Assembly (NCBI GenBank): GCA_030748895.1
Contig: JASMLC010000002.1
Location: 1 to 64,000, forward strand
Direction of reading: 5' to 3'
Length of the DNA: 64,000 nt
Origin: Candidatus Poseidoniia archaeon
Lineage (GTDB): Archaea; Thermoplasmatota; Poseidoniia; MGIII; CG-Epi1
Below are positions 25,417-34,158 of this stretch, piece after piece. The notes beneath the pieces are model-generated. The model had not been told where the DNA came from and did not search any database. It saw nothing but the letters and a program-made list of their open reading frames with translations. The stretch's first letter is position 1. Every line of letters begins with the position of its first letter. The translations under genes were made by a program, and so were the position numbers.

Positions 25417-25989
25417 GTGGAAATCGACGCGGCGCGGGCGCACTTGCGGAGCGGGGGGCTGCTGGTCTACCCGACCGACACGCTGTGGGGGCTCGGCTGC
25501 GCTGCGCTTGACGGCGTAGCAGTCGCGCGACTGCTGCGCCTTAAAGCCCGCTCTTCGGATGGGCTGAGCGTGATGGTCGGTTCCTGCGACGAGCTCTGGG
25601 CGCTCGGCGAGCGGTCGCCCACCGCGGAGGCGCTCGCCGTGCGCTGGCTGCCGGGGCCGCTGACGCTGGTGCTGCCCGCAGTGTGTGCGCTGCCGGCCGG
25701 CGTCGGCCGCGACGGCACTGTCGGCCTGCGCGTTCCCGACCACTCCGTCGCGCTGGCGCTGGCGCGCAGGTTGCCGCTCGTGACGACCAGCGCCAACCGC
25801 CACGGCGAATCGCCCGCGGCAACGCTGGCAGGGGCGCGCGCGGCGCTGGGCGACGCCGCGCGCTATCTCGACGGCGCATCCCCGCAAGGCGAACCGTCGA
25901 CGGTCGTGCGCGTAACTGCCGACGGCTGTGAAGTGCTGCGCGCCGGTGCGATTTCCGAAGCGGAACTGGAGGCGTCGCTTGGAGGCTGA
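25417..25989 (+). CDS. Threonylcarbamoyl-AMP synthase (Sua5/YrdC domain)
   Basis: 190 residues comprising a YrdC domain alone. It makes threonylcarbamoyl-AMP from Thr, bicarbonate and ATP for the t6A37 modification of tRNAs. GGLLVYPTDTLWGLGC, LLRLKAR, WLPGPLTLVL, VGLRVPDH and TTSANRHGES follow in the family order. The start is GTG 25417. The C-terminal Sua5 domain is absent. The 3' end overlaps the MetAP start, so the two genes are likely cotranscribed. Confidence 0.9.
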   Translation: MEIDAARAHLRSGGLLVYPTDTLWGLGCAALDGVAVARLLRLKARSSDGLSVMVGSCDELWALGERSPTAEALAVRWLPGPLTLVLPAVCALPAGVGRDGTVGLRVPDHSVALALARRLPLVTTSANRHGESPAATLAGARAALGDAARYLDGASPQGEPSTVVRVTADGCEVLRAGAISEAELEASLGG

Positions 25990-26869
25990 CGAGCTGGTAA
26001 AATGGCGCCACGCCGGCGAGCTGGCGCGCGACGCGTTGCAATATGGGCGCAAGCTCATCGTCGACGGGGCGGACGTGCTGGCGGCGGTCACCCGGATTGA
26101 GGATTACGTGCGCCGCAATGATGGCGGGCTGGCGTTTCCGGTCAACATCGCCACCGACGAGGAGGCGGCGCACTGGACACCGTCGTCGCGCACCGCCCGC
26201 TGCTTCAAGGCGGGCGAACTGGTGAAGCTTGATGTCGGGGTCGAGATTGACGGCTACATCGGTGACAACGCGCTCACCGTCGAAATCGACGGCTCGCGGC
26301 ACGACGAACTGCGCGCGGCAGCGCTGAAAGGGCTGGAGCAGGTGATTGAGCTGGCGGCGCCCGGAGTTTCCACGGGATTGCTCGGCAGCGCCGTGCAGGA
26401 GACCATCGAGGCGAGCGGGCTGCGGCCGGTCGCCAACCTGACCGGCCACGGCATCAAGCGTTACGACCTGCACAGCGGGCTCTCGATTCCAAGCGTCGGC
26501 GGCCACCGCGGGACCGCGCTGCGCAAGGACGACGTGATTGCGGTCGAGCCGTTCGCGACCAACGGTGCCGGTCGCGTCGGCGGCAAGCGCAATTCCAATA
26601 TATACCATCTAGGCAGCCCCCGTCGCGTGCGCGACAGTGCGGCGGCAGAACTGCTCGAGCAGGTTCGCGGCGAATTTCACGGGCTCCCCTTCGCCGAACG
26701 CTGGCTGCACGCGTTCAGCGACGAGCCGCGCAAGCCGCTCCAGAGGCTGCTGCGCAGCGGCGCGGTGGGCTTCTACCCAGTGCTTGACGAACTGGGCCAC
26801 GGGATGGTGGCGCAGGCGGAGCACACGCTGCTCCTGACCAGTGGTGGCGTGGAGGTGCTGACGGCGTGA
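25979..26869 (+). CDS. map: Methionine aminopeptidase, type II (archaeal)
   Basis: Removes the initiator methionine from nascent proteins using two metal ions. Ligands are visible in order: LDVGVEIDGYIGDNAL (two Asp), NLTGHGIKRYDLH (His), AVEPFATNG (Glu) and QAEHTLLL (Glu). The insert of about 60 residues before the last Glu marks type II. A TTG start at 25979, overlapping the Sua5 gene by 11 nt, gives 296 residues, the usual size; the frame is open further up but reads low-complexity Arg-rich sequence. Its TGA overlaps the next GTG. Confidence 0.92.
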   Translation: MEADELVKWRHAGELARDALQYGRKLIVDGADVLAAVTRIEDYVRRNDGGLAFPVNIATDEEAAHWTPSSRTARCFKAGELVKLDVGVEIDGYIGDNALTVEIDGSRHDELRAAALKGLEQVIELAAPGVSTGLLGSAVQETIEASGLRPVANLTGHGIKRYDLHSGLSIPSVGGHRGTALRKDDVIAVEPFATNGAGRVGGKRNSNIYHLGSPRRVRDSAAAELLEQVRGEFHGLPFAERWLHAFSDEPRKPLQRLLRSGAVGFYPVLDELGHGMVAQAEHTLLLTSGGVEVLTA

Positions 26870-28665
26870 ATCTCTCGCTGCCTCCCGCGAGGCTGCAACG
26901 GATGGCCACTTCGCCGATGCTGCGGCTCAACATGCTGGCGGCGCTCACGGGCGCCGCGGTAGCGTGCCTGGCGTGGCTTTTCCTGCAGGCAATTGACGGC
27001 GTCCAGTGGCTATTCTACCGCGACGGTGGGTTTCTCGAGCATAATTATGGCGTCTGGATACTGCTGGTGCCGGCGGCCGGCGGGCTGGCGACGGGGCTGA
27101 TTATCAAGTACTACGCCCGCGAGGTGCGCGGTCACGGGGTGCCGGTGGTGATGGAAGCAGTGGCGGTGAACCGCGCCCGGCTCGGCACCCATGTCGCGCT
27201 TGCCAAGGGCGCCGCAGCAGCCATCTGCATCGGCACCGGCTTCTCGCTGGGGCGCATCGGCCCGCTAATCCTGATGGCCTCGACCTTCGGCTCCGAGGTG
27301 GGGCAGCGCATGGGGCTGAGCGTCGAGGAGACGCGCACCATGGTCGGCTGCGGGGCAGCAGCAGCGCTCACGACAGCGTTCAACGCGCCGCTCGCTGGAG
27401 TCATCTTCGCTATCGAACTAATCGTGACCGAGTTCCGCACTCGCTCATTCATTCCGCTGGTAGTGGCGACCGTCATTGCTACGGCGTTCGCGCGCACCAT
27501 CAAGGGCGATATTGCGGCGTTCGACAGCTTGCCACTATATAGCCTGAATTCGCAGCTCGAGTACCTGCTCTACCTCGTGCTGGGGCTGTTGGCAGGGCTG
27601 GCGGCAGCCGGCTTCATCAAGCTGCTCTTCGCCTTCGACCGCATGATGACGGCCCTGCACCAGCTGCCACTGCCGGCGCAGACCGCACTGGGTGGCCTGG
27701 CGGTGGGCGCCATTGCGCTGGCTTTCCCCGAAATCCTCGGCAACGGTTTCGACATCACCCACGGGATGTTGCAGGGGACCGCCGACACCTCCCGACTGCG
27801 CGGCCCCGACGGCTTGCTCACAATTGACAACATGGCGCTGCTGCTGGCGACCCTCTTTATCCTGAAGCTAATCGCCACCTCCATCTCGATTGGCAGCGGC
27901 GGCTCCGGCGGCGTCTTCACGCCTTCGCTGTTTCTCGGCGCCGCGCTTGGTGCCACTTTCGGGCTGGCGGTCGCGCCGCTCGGCTTCACCGCCCCGGCCG
28001 GCGCGTATGCGCTGGTGGGGATGGCCGCCTTCACCGCCGCGGCGACGCGTGGGACGCTGACTGCTATCGTGCTACTGTTCGAGATGACTGGCGTCTACGA
28101 CATTATCCTGCCACTGATGCTGGCGTGCGTCGTGGCGGACGCGGTCTGCTACGTAATTTCGGAGCACTCGATTTACACTGCCAAACTGGCGCAGCGCGGC
28201 GTCCACATTGACATGGGTGCCGAGCAGGACCTGATGCGCATGCTCACCATCGGGGAGGCAATGTCGGAGGAGGTGATGACGCTTGCGCCCGACACGCCAC
28301 TCGAGGTGGCCATCAGCCAGCTCGAGGATACGGGCCACATGTCGTTCCCGGTGCTGGAGCAGGGAAAGCTGGTCGGCATCATCACCTGGACTGACCTGCA
28401 TAACGCGGTCGTGAACCGCGACCGCCACCTGACAGTCGGCGACTACTGCGTCCGCGAAGTGCTGACTGTGACGCCCGACGACCCGTTGACGCGTGCGCTG
28501 GACCTGCTGGGGCAGAAGCAAATCAGCCACCTGCCGGTAGTTGACCCGCGCGATGCTACACAACTGGTGGGGCTGATTACCAAGGGCGATATCATCAAGG
28601 CCTACAACCAGCGGCGGCTGGTGCGGCGCAAGCTGAGCTGGGACCAGAAAGGTGAAAGCCTTTAA
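26866..28665 (+). CDS. ClC-family chloride channel with two CBS domains
   Basis: 599 residues: a ClC membrane domain at about 20-440 and paired CBS domains at about 460-590 that may sense nucleotides. Signature loops are GHGVP (89-93), GRIGP (129-133) and GSGGVFTPSLFLG. The gating glutamate of GREGP is replaced by Ile131, and the position of the internal proton glutamate (AGVIFAIEL) is Leu185. This points to a chloride channel and not an H+/Cl- exchanger. GTG 26866 overlaps the MetAP stop (GTGA). Confidence 0.9.
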   Translation: MNLSLPPARLQRMATSPMLRLNMLAALTGAAVACLAWLFLQAIDGVQWLFYRDGGFLEHNYGVWILLVPAAGGLATGLIIKYYAREVRGHGVPVVMEAVAVNRARLGTHVALAKGAAAAICIGTGFSLGRIGPLILMASTFGSEVGQRMGLSVEETRTMVGCGAAAALTTAFNAPLAGVIFAIELIVTEFRTRSFIPLVVATVIATAFARTIKGDIAAFDSLPLYSLNSQLEYLLYLVLGLLAGLAAAGFIKLLFAFDRMMTALHQLPLPAQTALGGLAVGAIALAFPEILGNGFDITHGMLQGTADTSRLRGPDGLLTIDNMALLLATLFILKLIATSISIGSGGSGGVFTPSLFLGAALGATFGLAVAPLGFTAPAGAYALVGMAAFTAAATRGTLTAIVLLFEMTGVYDIILPLMLACVVADAVCYVISEHSIYTAKLAQRGVHIDMGAEQDLMRMLTIGEAMSEEVMTLAPDTPLEVAISQLEDTGHMSFPVLEQGKLVGIITWTDLHNAVVNRDRHLTVGDYCVREVLTVTPDDPLTRALDLLGQKQISHLPVVDPRDATQLVGLITKGDIIKAYNQRRLVRRKLSWDQKGESL

Positions 28666-28819
28666 TTGGCGGGGTTCTGCGGCCGAGTGCCGTCAGAGAC
28701 CTCCGTCGAGGAAGAGCTGGTCGTGGGCCGTTCCCGTACCAACGGTGGAGCCCAGCGCTCACCTACGCTCTCCAACCTCGGGGTGCGGTTGCTGACGATA
28801 ATCAAACGGTACTGGTAAC

Positions 28820-29815
28820 ATGGGTCTGTTCGGACGAAAAAAGAAGAAGAAGGCGAAGAAGCCGGTGCTCGAGCCGGTTGCAGCAGCCGTAGCGCCAGCC
28901 GCGGCTCCGGTCGCGCAGGCGCAGCCCATCGTCGAGCTGGCGTCACCGCCGACCAACATCCAGCCTGACATGGTCATCGAGATGGACATGGACATCCAGC
29001 CGGCAGTCGTGGCCGCCCAGCCGGCGGTCGAACTCGCGCCAGCCGCGCAGCCCGCGGCGCCAGCCGGGCAATCGGCCGACTGGCACAAACGCAGCGAGAA
29101 GCCGCTGATGGATATTCACCGCCGCCTCGACAGCATGCTCGAGGAGGATTCGGCGTCGCTAGAGGAGCGCTACCACGAGCGATTCGGCGACAAGCTCCCC
29201 AAGTCGGTCGCGGGTAACGCACCGGCGAAGAAGGAAGAGCCGGCCGCCGAGGGGAAGAAAATCACCTTCAAGTCACGCTCCAGCATAAGTTTCAAGCCGC
29301 GCGCAGCGGCGGACCCCGAGCCAGCCACTGAACCGGAGGAAGAACCGGCTGCCGCGGAAGCGCCAGCCGCTGAAGATGCCCCGTCAGGCGACGCGTCGCC
29401 CGGCATCGGCTCGCGCATTGCGGGCGGCGCACGCAGCGCCGGCTCGCGCACCAGCGGCGCCATTGGCAGCGGCGCGTCCGCCGTCGGACGCGGAGCTCGC
29501 GCGACCAGCTCGGCAATCGGCAGCGGTGCACGCGCAACCGGCAGCGCCATCGGCAGTGGCGCACGCGCAACGGGTGCCGCCATCGGCAGCGGCGCCTCAA
29601 AGGTCGCCGGCCTCTTCCAGCGCGGCGATTCCGGCGACGCAAAGCCGGCGGCGAAGAAAGCAGCGCCGAAGAAGAAGGCAGCCGCGAAGAAAAAAGCGGC
29701 GAAACCTGATTATGGCGCGATGACCGGCGCCCAGCTCAAGGCGGAGCTGAAGAAGCAGGGACTGCCGGTCTCGGGCAAGAAGGCCGAGCTCCTCAAGCGG
29801 CTACAGAAAGCCTAG
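28820..29815 (+). CDS. SAP-domain protein with Lys/Ala-rich linker and glycine-rich 11-mer repeats
   Basis: 331 residues. It begins MGLFGRKKKKKAKK, continues with an Ala/Pro-rich acidic region, then an 11-residue repeat of the type AIGSGARATGS (about residues 210-260, three to four copies), a KKAAPKKKAAAKKKA linker, and a C-terminal SAP motif (MTGAQLKAELKKQGLPVSG). SAP motifs and Lys/Ala tails bind DNA, so a nucleoid protein is plausible. The regular glycine repeats could alternatively contact membranes. The stop TAG shares CTAG with the convergent GTPase gene. Confidence 0.7.
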   Translation: MGLFGRKKKKKAKKPVLEPVAAAVAPAAAPVAQAQPIVELASPPTNIQPDMVIEMDMDIQPAVVAAQPAVELAPAAQPAAPAGQSADWHKRSEKPLMDIHRRLDSMLEEDSASLEERYHERFGDKLPKSVAGNAPAKKEEPAAEGKKITFKSRSSISFKPRAAADPEPATEPEEEPAAAEAPAAEDAPSGDASPGIGSRIAGGARSAGSRTSGAIGSGASAVGRGARATSSAIGSGARATGSAIGSGARATGAAIGSGASKVAGLFQRGDSGDAKPAAKKAAPKKKAAAKKKAAKPDYGAMTGAQLKAELKKQGLPVSGKKAELLKRLQKA

Positions 29816-30897
29816 CGGTGAGTGATTATGCTCACCACGTCGCCATCAGCGACACGATGCCCGAGGCCGACAGTCTGTCCGGGAAACTTGGCTGACGGCC
29901 CGGTGACCAGCGCGTAGCGAAACTTGCGGCGGAAATCACGGTGCAGCGCCTGGCAGATTTCGGCTATGGTCGTCCCGCGCCGCACCACCAGCGGCTCCTC
30001 CATGTCGGCCGCCTGCCCCTGCGGTTTCATGAAGACCGAGATAAAGTCGAGCCGCGCATAAATCGCGTCACGCAAATCGTCGAGCCCCTCCCCCGTAGGC
30101 GGCGCAATCTCGATGGCGCCGGGGCAGAGTTCGCGCGCCCGCGCCAGCTGCTTTTTACTGGCGAGGTCGACCTTGGTCAGGACCGTCAGCGAAGGGACGT
30201 AGACGCGCGAGCCGGCGAGCAGGTCAATCAGGTCATCCAGCTCGATATATTCGCGCAGTACAATCTGTGCGTTGACCACCCCGTATTCGCGTGCAACCAC
30301 CTTGATGGCCTCATCCTCAAGCTCCTGCTCGACGGTCGAAATGACCTCGATACCGCCCTGCCCCATCCGCGCTATCGAGCCATTCGGCGGCCGCCCGTCA
30401 AGCCGCAGCCCGGCGTCCTCCAGCTCTTTCAGGATGACGTGCGGCGCCGACTCGCAGGCGTCGACAATGTGCAGCACCAGGTCGGCTGCGCGGATGACCG
30501 AGAGCACCTCGCGCCCCCGCCCGGCGCCCCGCGCAGCGCCCTCAATCAGCCCCGGCAGGTCAAGCAGCTGGATAATCGCGTCGCGATGCTTGAGCACGCC
30601 GGGAATCACGTCCAGCGTCGTGAACGCGTACGCCGCAGTCTCGCTCTCGGCGGCGGTCAGTGAGTTGAGCAGCGTCGACTTGCCGACGCTCGGCAGCCCC
30701 ACTAGCGCCACTGTTGCGTCGCCCGCCTTGCGAACGCTGTAGCCGCTCCCCTTCGGGCCGGACGATGCCGCGATGACCTGCTCGCGCAGCTGCGCCATCT
30801 TCGCCTTCAGCTTACCGATGTGGTGTTGCGTCGCCTTGTTGTACTTGGTGCTGGCGATTTCAGCCTCGATGTCGGCTATCTTCTCGGCGAGGGACAC
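29812..30897 (-). CDS. Drg-family GTP-binding protein (OBG-type, TGS domain)
   Basis: 361 residues. N-terminal helical hairpin with YNKATQHHIGKLKAKMAQLR, then G1 GLPSVGKST, G3 DLPGLIEGAARGAGRGRE, an inserted S5D2L-like region, G4 TKVD, and a C-terminal TGS domain (residues about 285-361). Drg proteins associate with ribosomes and act in translation. GTG 30897 opens exactly at the conserved SLAEKIADIEAEIAST; the frame remains open through the upstream tRNA gene, which is not coding. Read-through from the tRNA promoter is possible. Confidence 0.92.
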   Translation of the reverse strand: MSLAEKIADIEAEIASTKYNKATQHHIGKLKAKMAQLREQVIAASSGPKGSGYSVRKAGDATVALVGLPSVGKSTLLNSLTAAESETAAYAFTTLDVIPGVLKHRDAIIQLLDLPGLIEGAARGAGRGREVLSVIRAADLVLHIVDACESAPHVILKELEDAGLRLDGRPPNGSIARMGQGGIEVISTVEQELEDEAIKVVAREYGVVNAQIVLREYIELDDLIDLLAGSRVYVPSLTVLTKVDLASKKQLARARELCPGAIEIAPPTGEGLDDLRDAIYARLDFISVFMKPQGQAADMEEPLVVRRGTTIAEICQALHRDFRRKFRYALVTGPSAKFPGQTVGLGHRVADGDVVSIITHR

Positions 30898-30933
30898 GTG
30901 TCCAGTGGCAGAAATGGTGCGATAAGAAGCCGA

Positions 30934-31010
30934 TGGTGGGCCCGCGGAGGTTCGAACTCCGGACCTTCGCCGTGTGAAGGCGACGTCATAGCCAGCTAGA
31001 CCACGGGCCC
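30934..31010 (-). tRNA. tRNA-Val (anticodon CAC)
   Basis: Acceptor GGGCCCG pairs with CGGGCCC, discriminator A, encoded CCA (30934-30936). The anticodon stem is TCGCC/GGCGA with loop TTCACAC, giving CAC. The T arm is CGGAG, TTCGAAC, CTCCG. The D arm contains TAGCTGGCTA. It lies 36 nt upstream of the Drg gene on the same strand. Confidence 0.95.
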
Positions 31011-31032
31011 GCGGCGCGCACCGCAGGTGCAA

Positions 31033-31041
31033 CCTATTTGT
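31033..31041. promoter_or_regulatory. Shared divergent TATA element of tRNA-Val and the RNase P subunit gene
   Basis: CCTATTTGT, or ACAAATAGG on the minus strand, is centred about 26 nt from the tRNA 5' end at 31010 and about 25 nt from GTG 31061. Confidence 0.5.
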
Positions 31042-31060
31042 GGGTTGCGTTTCCCCGGTC

Positions 31061-31342
31061 GTGGTCGTCAAGGCAAAGCGGGGCCGTCGCCGCTACCTCC
31101 AGCTGCGCGTTACCCCGGCGGTGAGCCGCCGTCGGCTGGAGCGGCTGCTGGCGGGTCGCCTGGCGGAGTTCCGCGTGATTCGCTGTACGGAGGGCGAGGC
31201 GGTGGTGCGCGTGCCGCACACCGGCGCGGCCGCTGCCCGGGAGGCGCTCAACGGCGACCTCGGCGACGGCTTCGCTGGTGAGACGCTGGCGACGAGCGGC
31301 ACGCTGAAGGGATTGCAGCGGCGGCTCGCGGAGCGAAAGTAA
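31061..31342 (+). CDS. RNase P protein component 2 (Pop5-like)
   Basis: 93 residues. RGRRRYLQLRVTPAVSRR is the first strand-helix of archaeal Pop5, a central strand reads RCTEGEAVVRVPHTG, and the C-terminal TLATSGTLKGLQRRL carries the conserved SGT. Pop5 pairs with Rpp30 to activate the catalytic domain of RNase P RNA in 5' processing of tRNAs. GTG 31061 is set by the TATA spacing. Similarity is moderate, so the call rests on the overall pattern and size. The gene shares a promoter region with tRNA-Val. Confidence 0.65.
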   Translation: MVVKAKRGRRRYLQLRVTPAVSRRRLERLLAGRLAEFRVIRCTEGEAVVRVPHTGAAAAREALNGDLGDGFAGETLATSGTLKGLQRRLAERK

Positions 31343-31347
31343 TTAGC
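31339..31347 (+). promoter_or_regulatory. TATA-like box for the zinc-ribbon membrane protein
   Basis: GTAATTAGC is centred about 25 nt before ATG 31368 and overlaps the end of the RNase P gene. Confidence 0.4.
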
Positions 31348-31367
31348 CGCTGCCGGCTGGCCCGGTG

Positions 31368-31991
31368 ATGGAGGCGAGCGTAACCTGCCCCGAGTGCGGT
31401 GCAACGACCGAGGCGGAAATTGCTTCAGAGGGGCATTCCGAGTACGTCGGCTGCGGCGATTGCGGCCACCGCTTCCTGTGGGAACCGGCCGGTGGCGGCG
31501 GCACGGTTTCGGAGGAGCTGGACTGGGGTGACGGAGCGGCGGCGGGCGACTATGTCGCGCTCTACCCTTCGACCAGCCGGCCACAGATTGCGGGGCTGAT
31601 GTTGCTACTGGCGGCACTGGGACTGCTCACCAACGTAATCCTGCTGAACGGGACGCTGGGCGACCCCGGCAAGGTTGAGGGCGCGACCGTGAAAATGAAC
31701 GAAATCATGACCGATTCCGGCATGGGCTCATCGGAAGAATACGACGAGGATTTCGTCCGTTCGGTCCTGCGCGCCGCGATTGTCTGGGAGCTCTTCTGCA
31801 CCGTGCTGGCGACCGCCGGCGGAGTGCTGGTGCTGCTGCGGCAGAACTACACGCTGGTGCTGGTGGGCTGCGCGGCCGCCATCGTCGGTATGGGGCCGTT
31901 CATGCTCTCGACGCTCTTCGGCGCGATTGCGCTCTATCTGGCGCTGCAATCGCGCCCCGAATTCGGACTGATTGACGAAGAGAGCTGGTAG
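31368..31991 (+). CDS. Zinc-ribbon membrane protein
   Basis: 207 residues: an N-terminal ribbon with CPECGA and CGDCGH (CxxC pairs about 20 residues apart), a Gly/Glu linker, then three hydrophobic helices at about 65-85, 132-152 and 160-185. No catalytic motif is visible. The stop at 31989-31991 lies one base before the helicase GTG, so the two genes may form an operon. Function is unknown. Confidence 0.6.
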   Translation: MEASVTCPECGATTEAEIASEGHSEYVGCGDCGHRFLWEPAGGGGTVSEELDWGDGAAAGDYVALYPSTSRPQIAGLMLLLAALGLLTNVILLNGTLGDPGKVEGATVKMNEIMTDSGMGSSEEYDEDFVRSVLRAAIVWELFCTVLATAGGVLVLLRQNYTLVLVGCAAAIVGMGPFMLSTLFGAIALYLALQSRPEFGLIDEESW

Positions 31992-31992
31992 G

Positions 31993-34134
31993 GTGCTGCC
32001 CGCTATTCTGGAGCACTTCGGTATCGCTGAGCTTTACCCGCCGCAGGCGGAGGCAATACCGCTGGTCGAGCGCGGTGAGTCGCTGCTGCTGGCGGTGCCG
32101 ACCGCCGCCGGCAAGACGCTGGTCGCCTACCTCGCGCTGCTGCGCGCCGCGGCGGCAGGCCGCCGCGGCATGTACCTCGTCCCGCTGCGCGCGCTGGCGT
32201 GGGAGAAGGTCGAAGAGCTGCGCGCGCTCACCGCAGCGGTGCTGCCAGAGGCGCGCGTCGGGGTCAGCGTCGGCGACTACGACCGCACGCGCGGGCTGGG
32301 CGACTGCGATATCATCGTCGCGACCAGCGAGCGCGCCGACTCGCTGCTGCGCCACTCGCCCGAGTGGCTGCCGCAGGTGGGCTGCCTTGTCGCCGACGAG
32401 GTGCACCTGCTCAACGACTCGCGGCGCGGGCCGACGCTCGAGGTGACGCTGACGCGCTTCCGCGAACTGGTGCCCGACCTGCAGCTGGTGGCGCTCTCGG
32501 CGACGGTTTCCAACGCGGCCGAGATTGCCGACTGGCTCGGTGCGACGCTCGTGAGCAGCGATTTTCGGCCGGTGCCGCTGGCGCGCGGCATCTGCACCGA
32601 CACGCGGCTCGAGTGGGAAGCGGGCGCGCGGCAGGTGCTGCCGCGCGCCGGCGCCGAGGGGTTAGTGCAGCAGCGGCTGCCCGACCAGTCGCTGGTCTTC
32701 GTCTCGACGCGACGCGGGGCCGAAGCGCAGGCGAAGCGGCTGGCGCCGATCATTGAGCCGGCGCTCACGCCCGACGAGCGCGAGGCGCTGGCGGAAGTGG
32801 CTGACGCGCTGGAGACGGGCGCCGACGAGGCGACCAGCTTCGACCGCGGGCTGGCGCAGCTGTTGCGTCGCGGCGTCGCGTTCCACCACGCCGGGCTGAC
32901 GAACCGGCACCGCCAGCTCATCGAGGCGCAGTTCCGGGCGCGGCGGCTGAAGGCGCTGGTCGCGACGCCGACGCTCGCCGCCGGCGTCAACCTGCCGGCG
33001 CGGCGCGTTATCGTGCGTGACCTGAAGCGCTGGGAAGCTTCATTCCAGTCCAACCAGCCCTTGCCCGTACTCGAGGTATTGCAGATGCTCGGCCGGGCGG
33101 GGCGGCCGGGCTACGATGCCGAAGGCGAAGGCGTGCTGATGGCGAAGGACGTCGCGCAGGCCGAGGAGGCTGAGAGCGCCTACTTCCGCGGCGAGCCGGA
33201 GCCGGTGGTTTCGCGGCTGGGCGCCGAGCCGGCGCTGCGCACCCACCTGCTGGCGCTGATTGCGGCCGGCGCGGCGAGCGACCGCGAGGCGCTGCACAGC
33301 TTTCTCGACCGCACGCTCTTCGGCGCGCAGGGCGAGCTGTGGCGCACGCAGCACCGGCTCAACCGCGTGCTGGAGTTCCTGCGCGAGGAGGGGCTCATAA
33401 CGATGACCGGCGCCGAGCCGGGCGAGTTCGCCCCCGCCAGCGAGACGCAGCGCGAGGGATTCGCGGCGACCGATTTCGGCCGCCGCGTCGCGCAGCTCTA
33501 CGTCGACCCACTTACGGGCGTTACGATGCGCCGTGCGCTCGAATCGGGCGTCCCGCCCAACCCGCTCGGCCTACTGCACATGGTGGCGCGGACGCCCGAC
33601 ATCCACTCGCTCTACGTACGCAAGCAGGAGCTGGAGACCTACCTTGTGCGGATGATGAATGCCGAAGGCGAACTGATGCTCCCGACGCCCGAGGACCGGG
33701 TCGAAGTGGAGTTCTACCTGTGGGACCTGAAGACCGCGCTGCTGCTACAGGACTGGAGCGAGGAGATGCCCGAGGAGCAGCTACTCAAGCGCTACTCGAC
33801 CACGCCGGGCGACATCCGCGCCAAGGTGGACGTCGCCGAATGGCTGCTCTACGCTGCCTGCGAGCTGGCGCGACTGCTCGCGCCGGAGGCGGTCGCGGAG
33901 CTGGAGCAGCTGCGCACGCGCATTAGCCACGGGGTGCGGCGCGAGCTGCTGCCGCTGCTCGCGCTCCCCGGCGTCGGCCGTATCCGGGCGCGGGCGCTCT
34001 TCAACCACGGCTTCGCGGCGCCCGACGCGTTCGCCACCGCCACCGAGGCGGAGCTGGCGCGGGTGCCCGGCATCGGCCCGCGGCTGGCGGAGCAGCTGGC
34101 GGGGCGGCGCGAGCCGGAGCAGACAACGCTCTAA
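31993..34134 (+). CDS. Hel308-type superfamily 2 DNA helicase
   Basis: 713 residues. A Q-motif region YPPQAEAIPL, Walker A VPTAAGKT, DEVH box ADEVHLLND, motif III SATVSN, motif VI QMLGRAGRPGYD, a winged-helix and ratchet region, and a C-terminal helix-hairpin-helix (LPGVGRIRARALFNHGF) are in the Hel308 order. Hel308 unwinds lagging-strand DNA at stalled replication forks in archaea. GTG 31993 gives the standard N-terminus; the frame is open to TTG 31972 inside the previous gene. Confidence 0.92.
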   Translation: MLPAILEHFGIAELYPPQAEAIPLVERGESLLLAVPTAAGKTLVAYLALLRAAAAGRRGMYLVPLRALAWEKVEELRALTAAVLPEARVGVSVGDYDRTRGLGDCDIIVATSERADSLLRHSPEWLPQVGCLVADEVHLLNDSRRGPTLEVTLTRFRELVPDLQLVALSATVSNAAEIADWLGATLVSSDFRPVPLARGICTDTRLEWEAGARQVLPRAGAEGLVQQRLPDQSLVFVSTRRGAEAQAKRLAPIIEPALTPDEREALAEVADALETGADEATSFDRGLAQLLRRGVAFHHAGLTNRHRQLIEAQFRARRLKALVATPTLAAGVNLPARRVIVRDLKRWEASFQSNQPLPVLEVLQMLGRAGRPGYDAEGEGVLMAKDVAQAEEAESAYFRGEPEPVVSRLGAEPALRTHLLALIAAGAASDREALHSFLDRTLFGAQGELWRTQHRLNRVLEFLREEGLITMTGAEPGEFAPASETQREGFAATDFGRRVAQLYVDPLTGVTMRRALESGVPPNPLGLLHMVARTPDIHSLYVRKQELETYLVRMMNAEGELMLPTPEDRVEVEFYLWDLKTALLLQDWSEEMPEEQLLKRYSTTPGDIRAKVDVAEWLLYAACELARLLAPEAVAELEQLRTRISHGVRRELLPLLALPGVGRIRARALFNHGFAAPDAFATATEAELARVPGIGPRLAEQLAGRREPEQTTL

Positions 34135-34137
34135 AGG
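34130..34137 (+). promoter_or_regulatory. TATA-like box for the six-helix membrane protein
   Basis: TCTAAAGG overlaps the end of the helicase gene and is centred about 25 nt before ATG 34159. Confidence 0.4.
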
Positions 34138-34158
34138 GGGCGCAGCGTTCCGGTCGTG

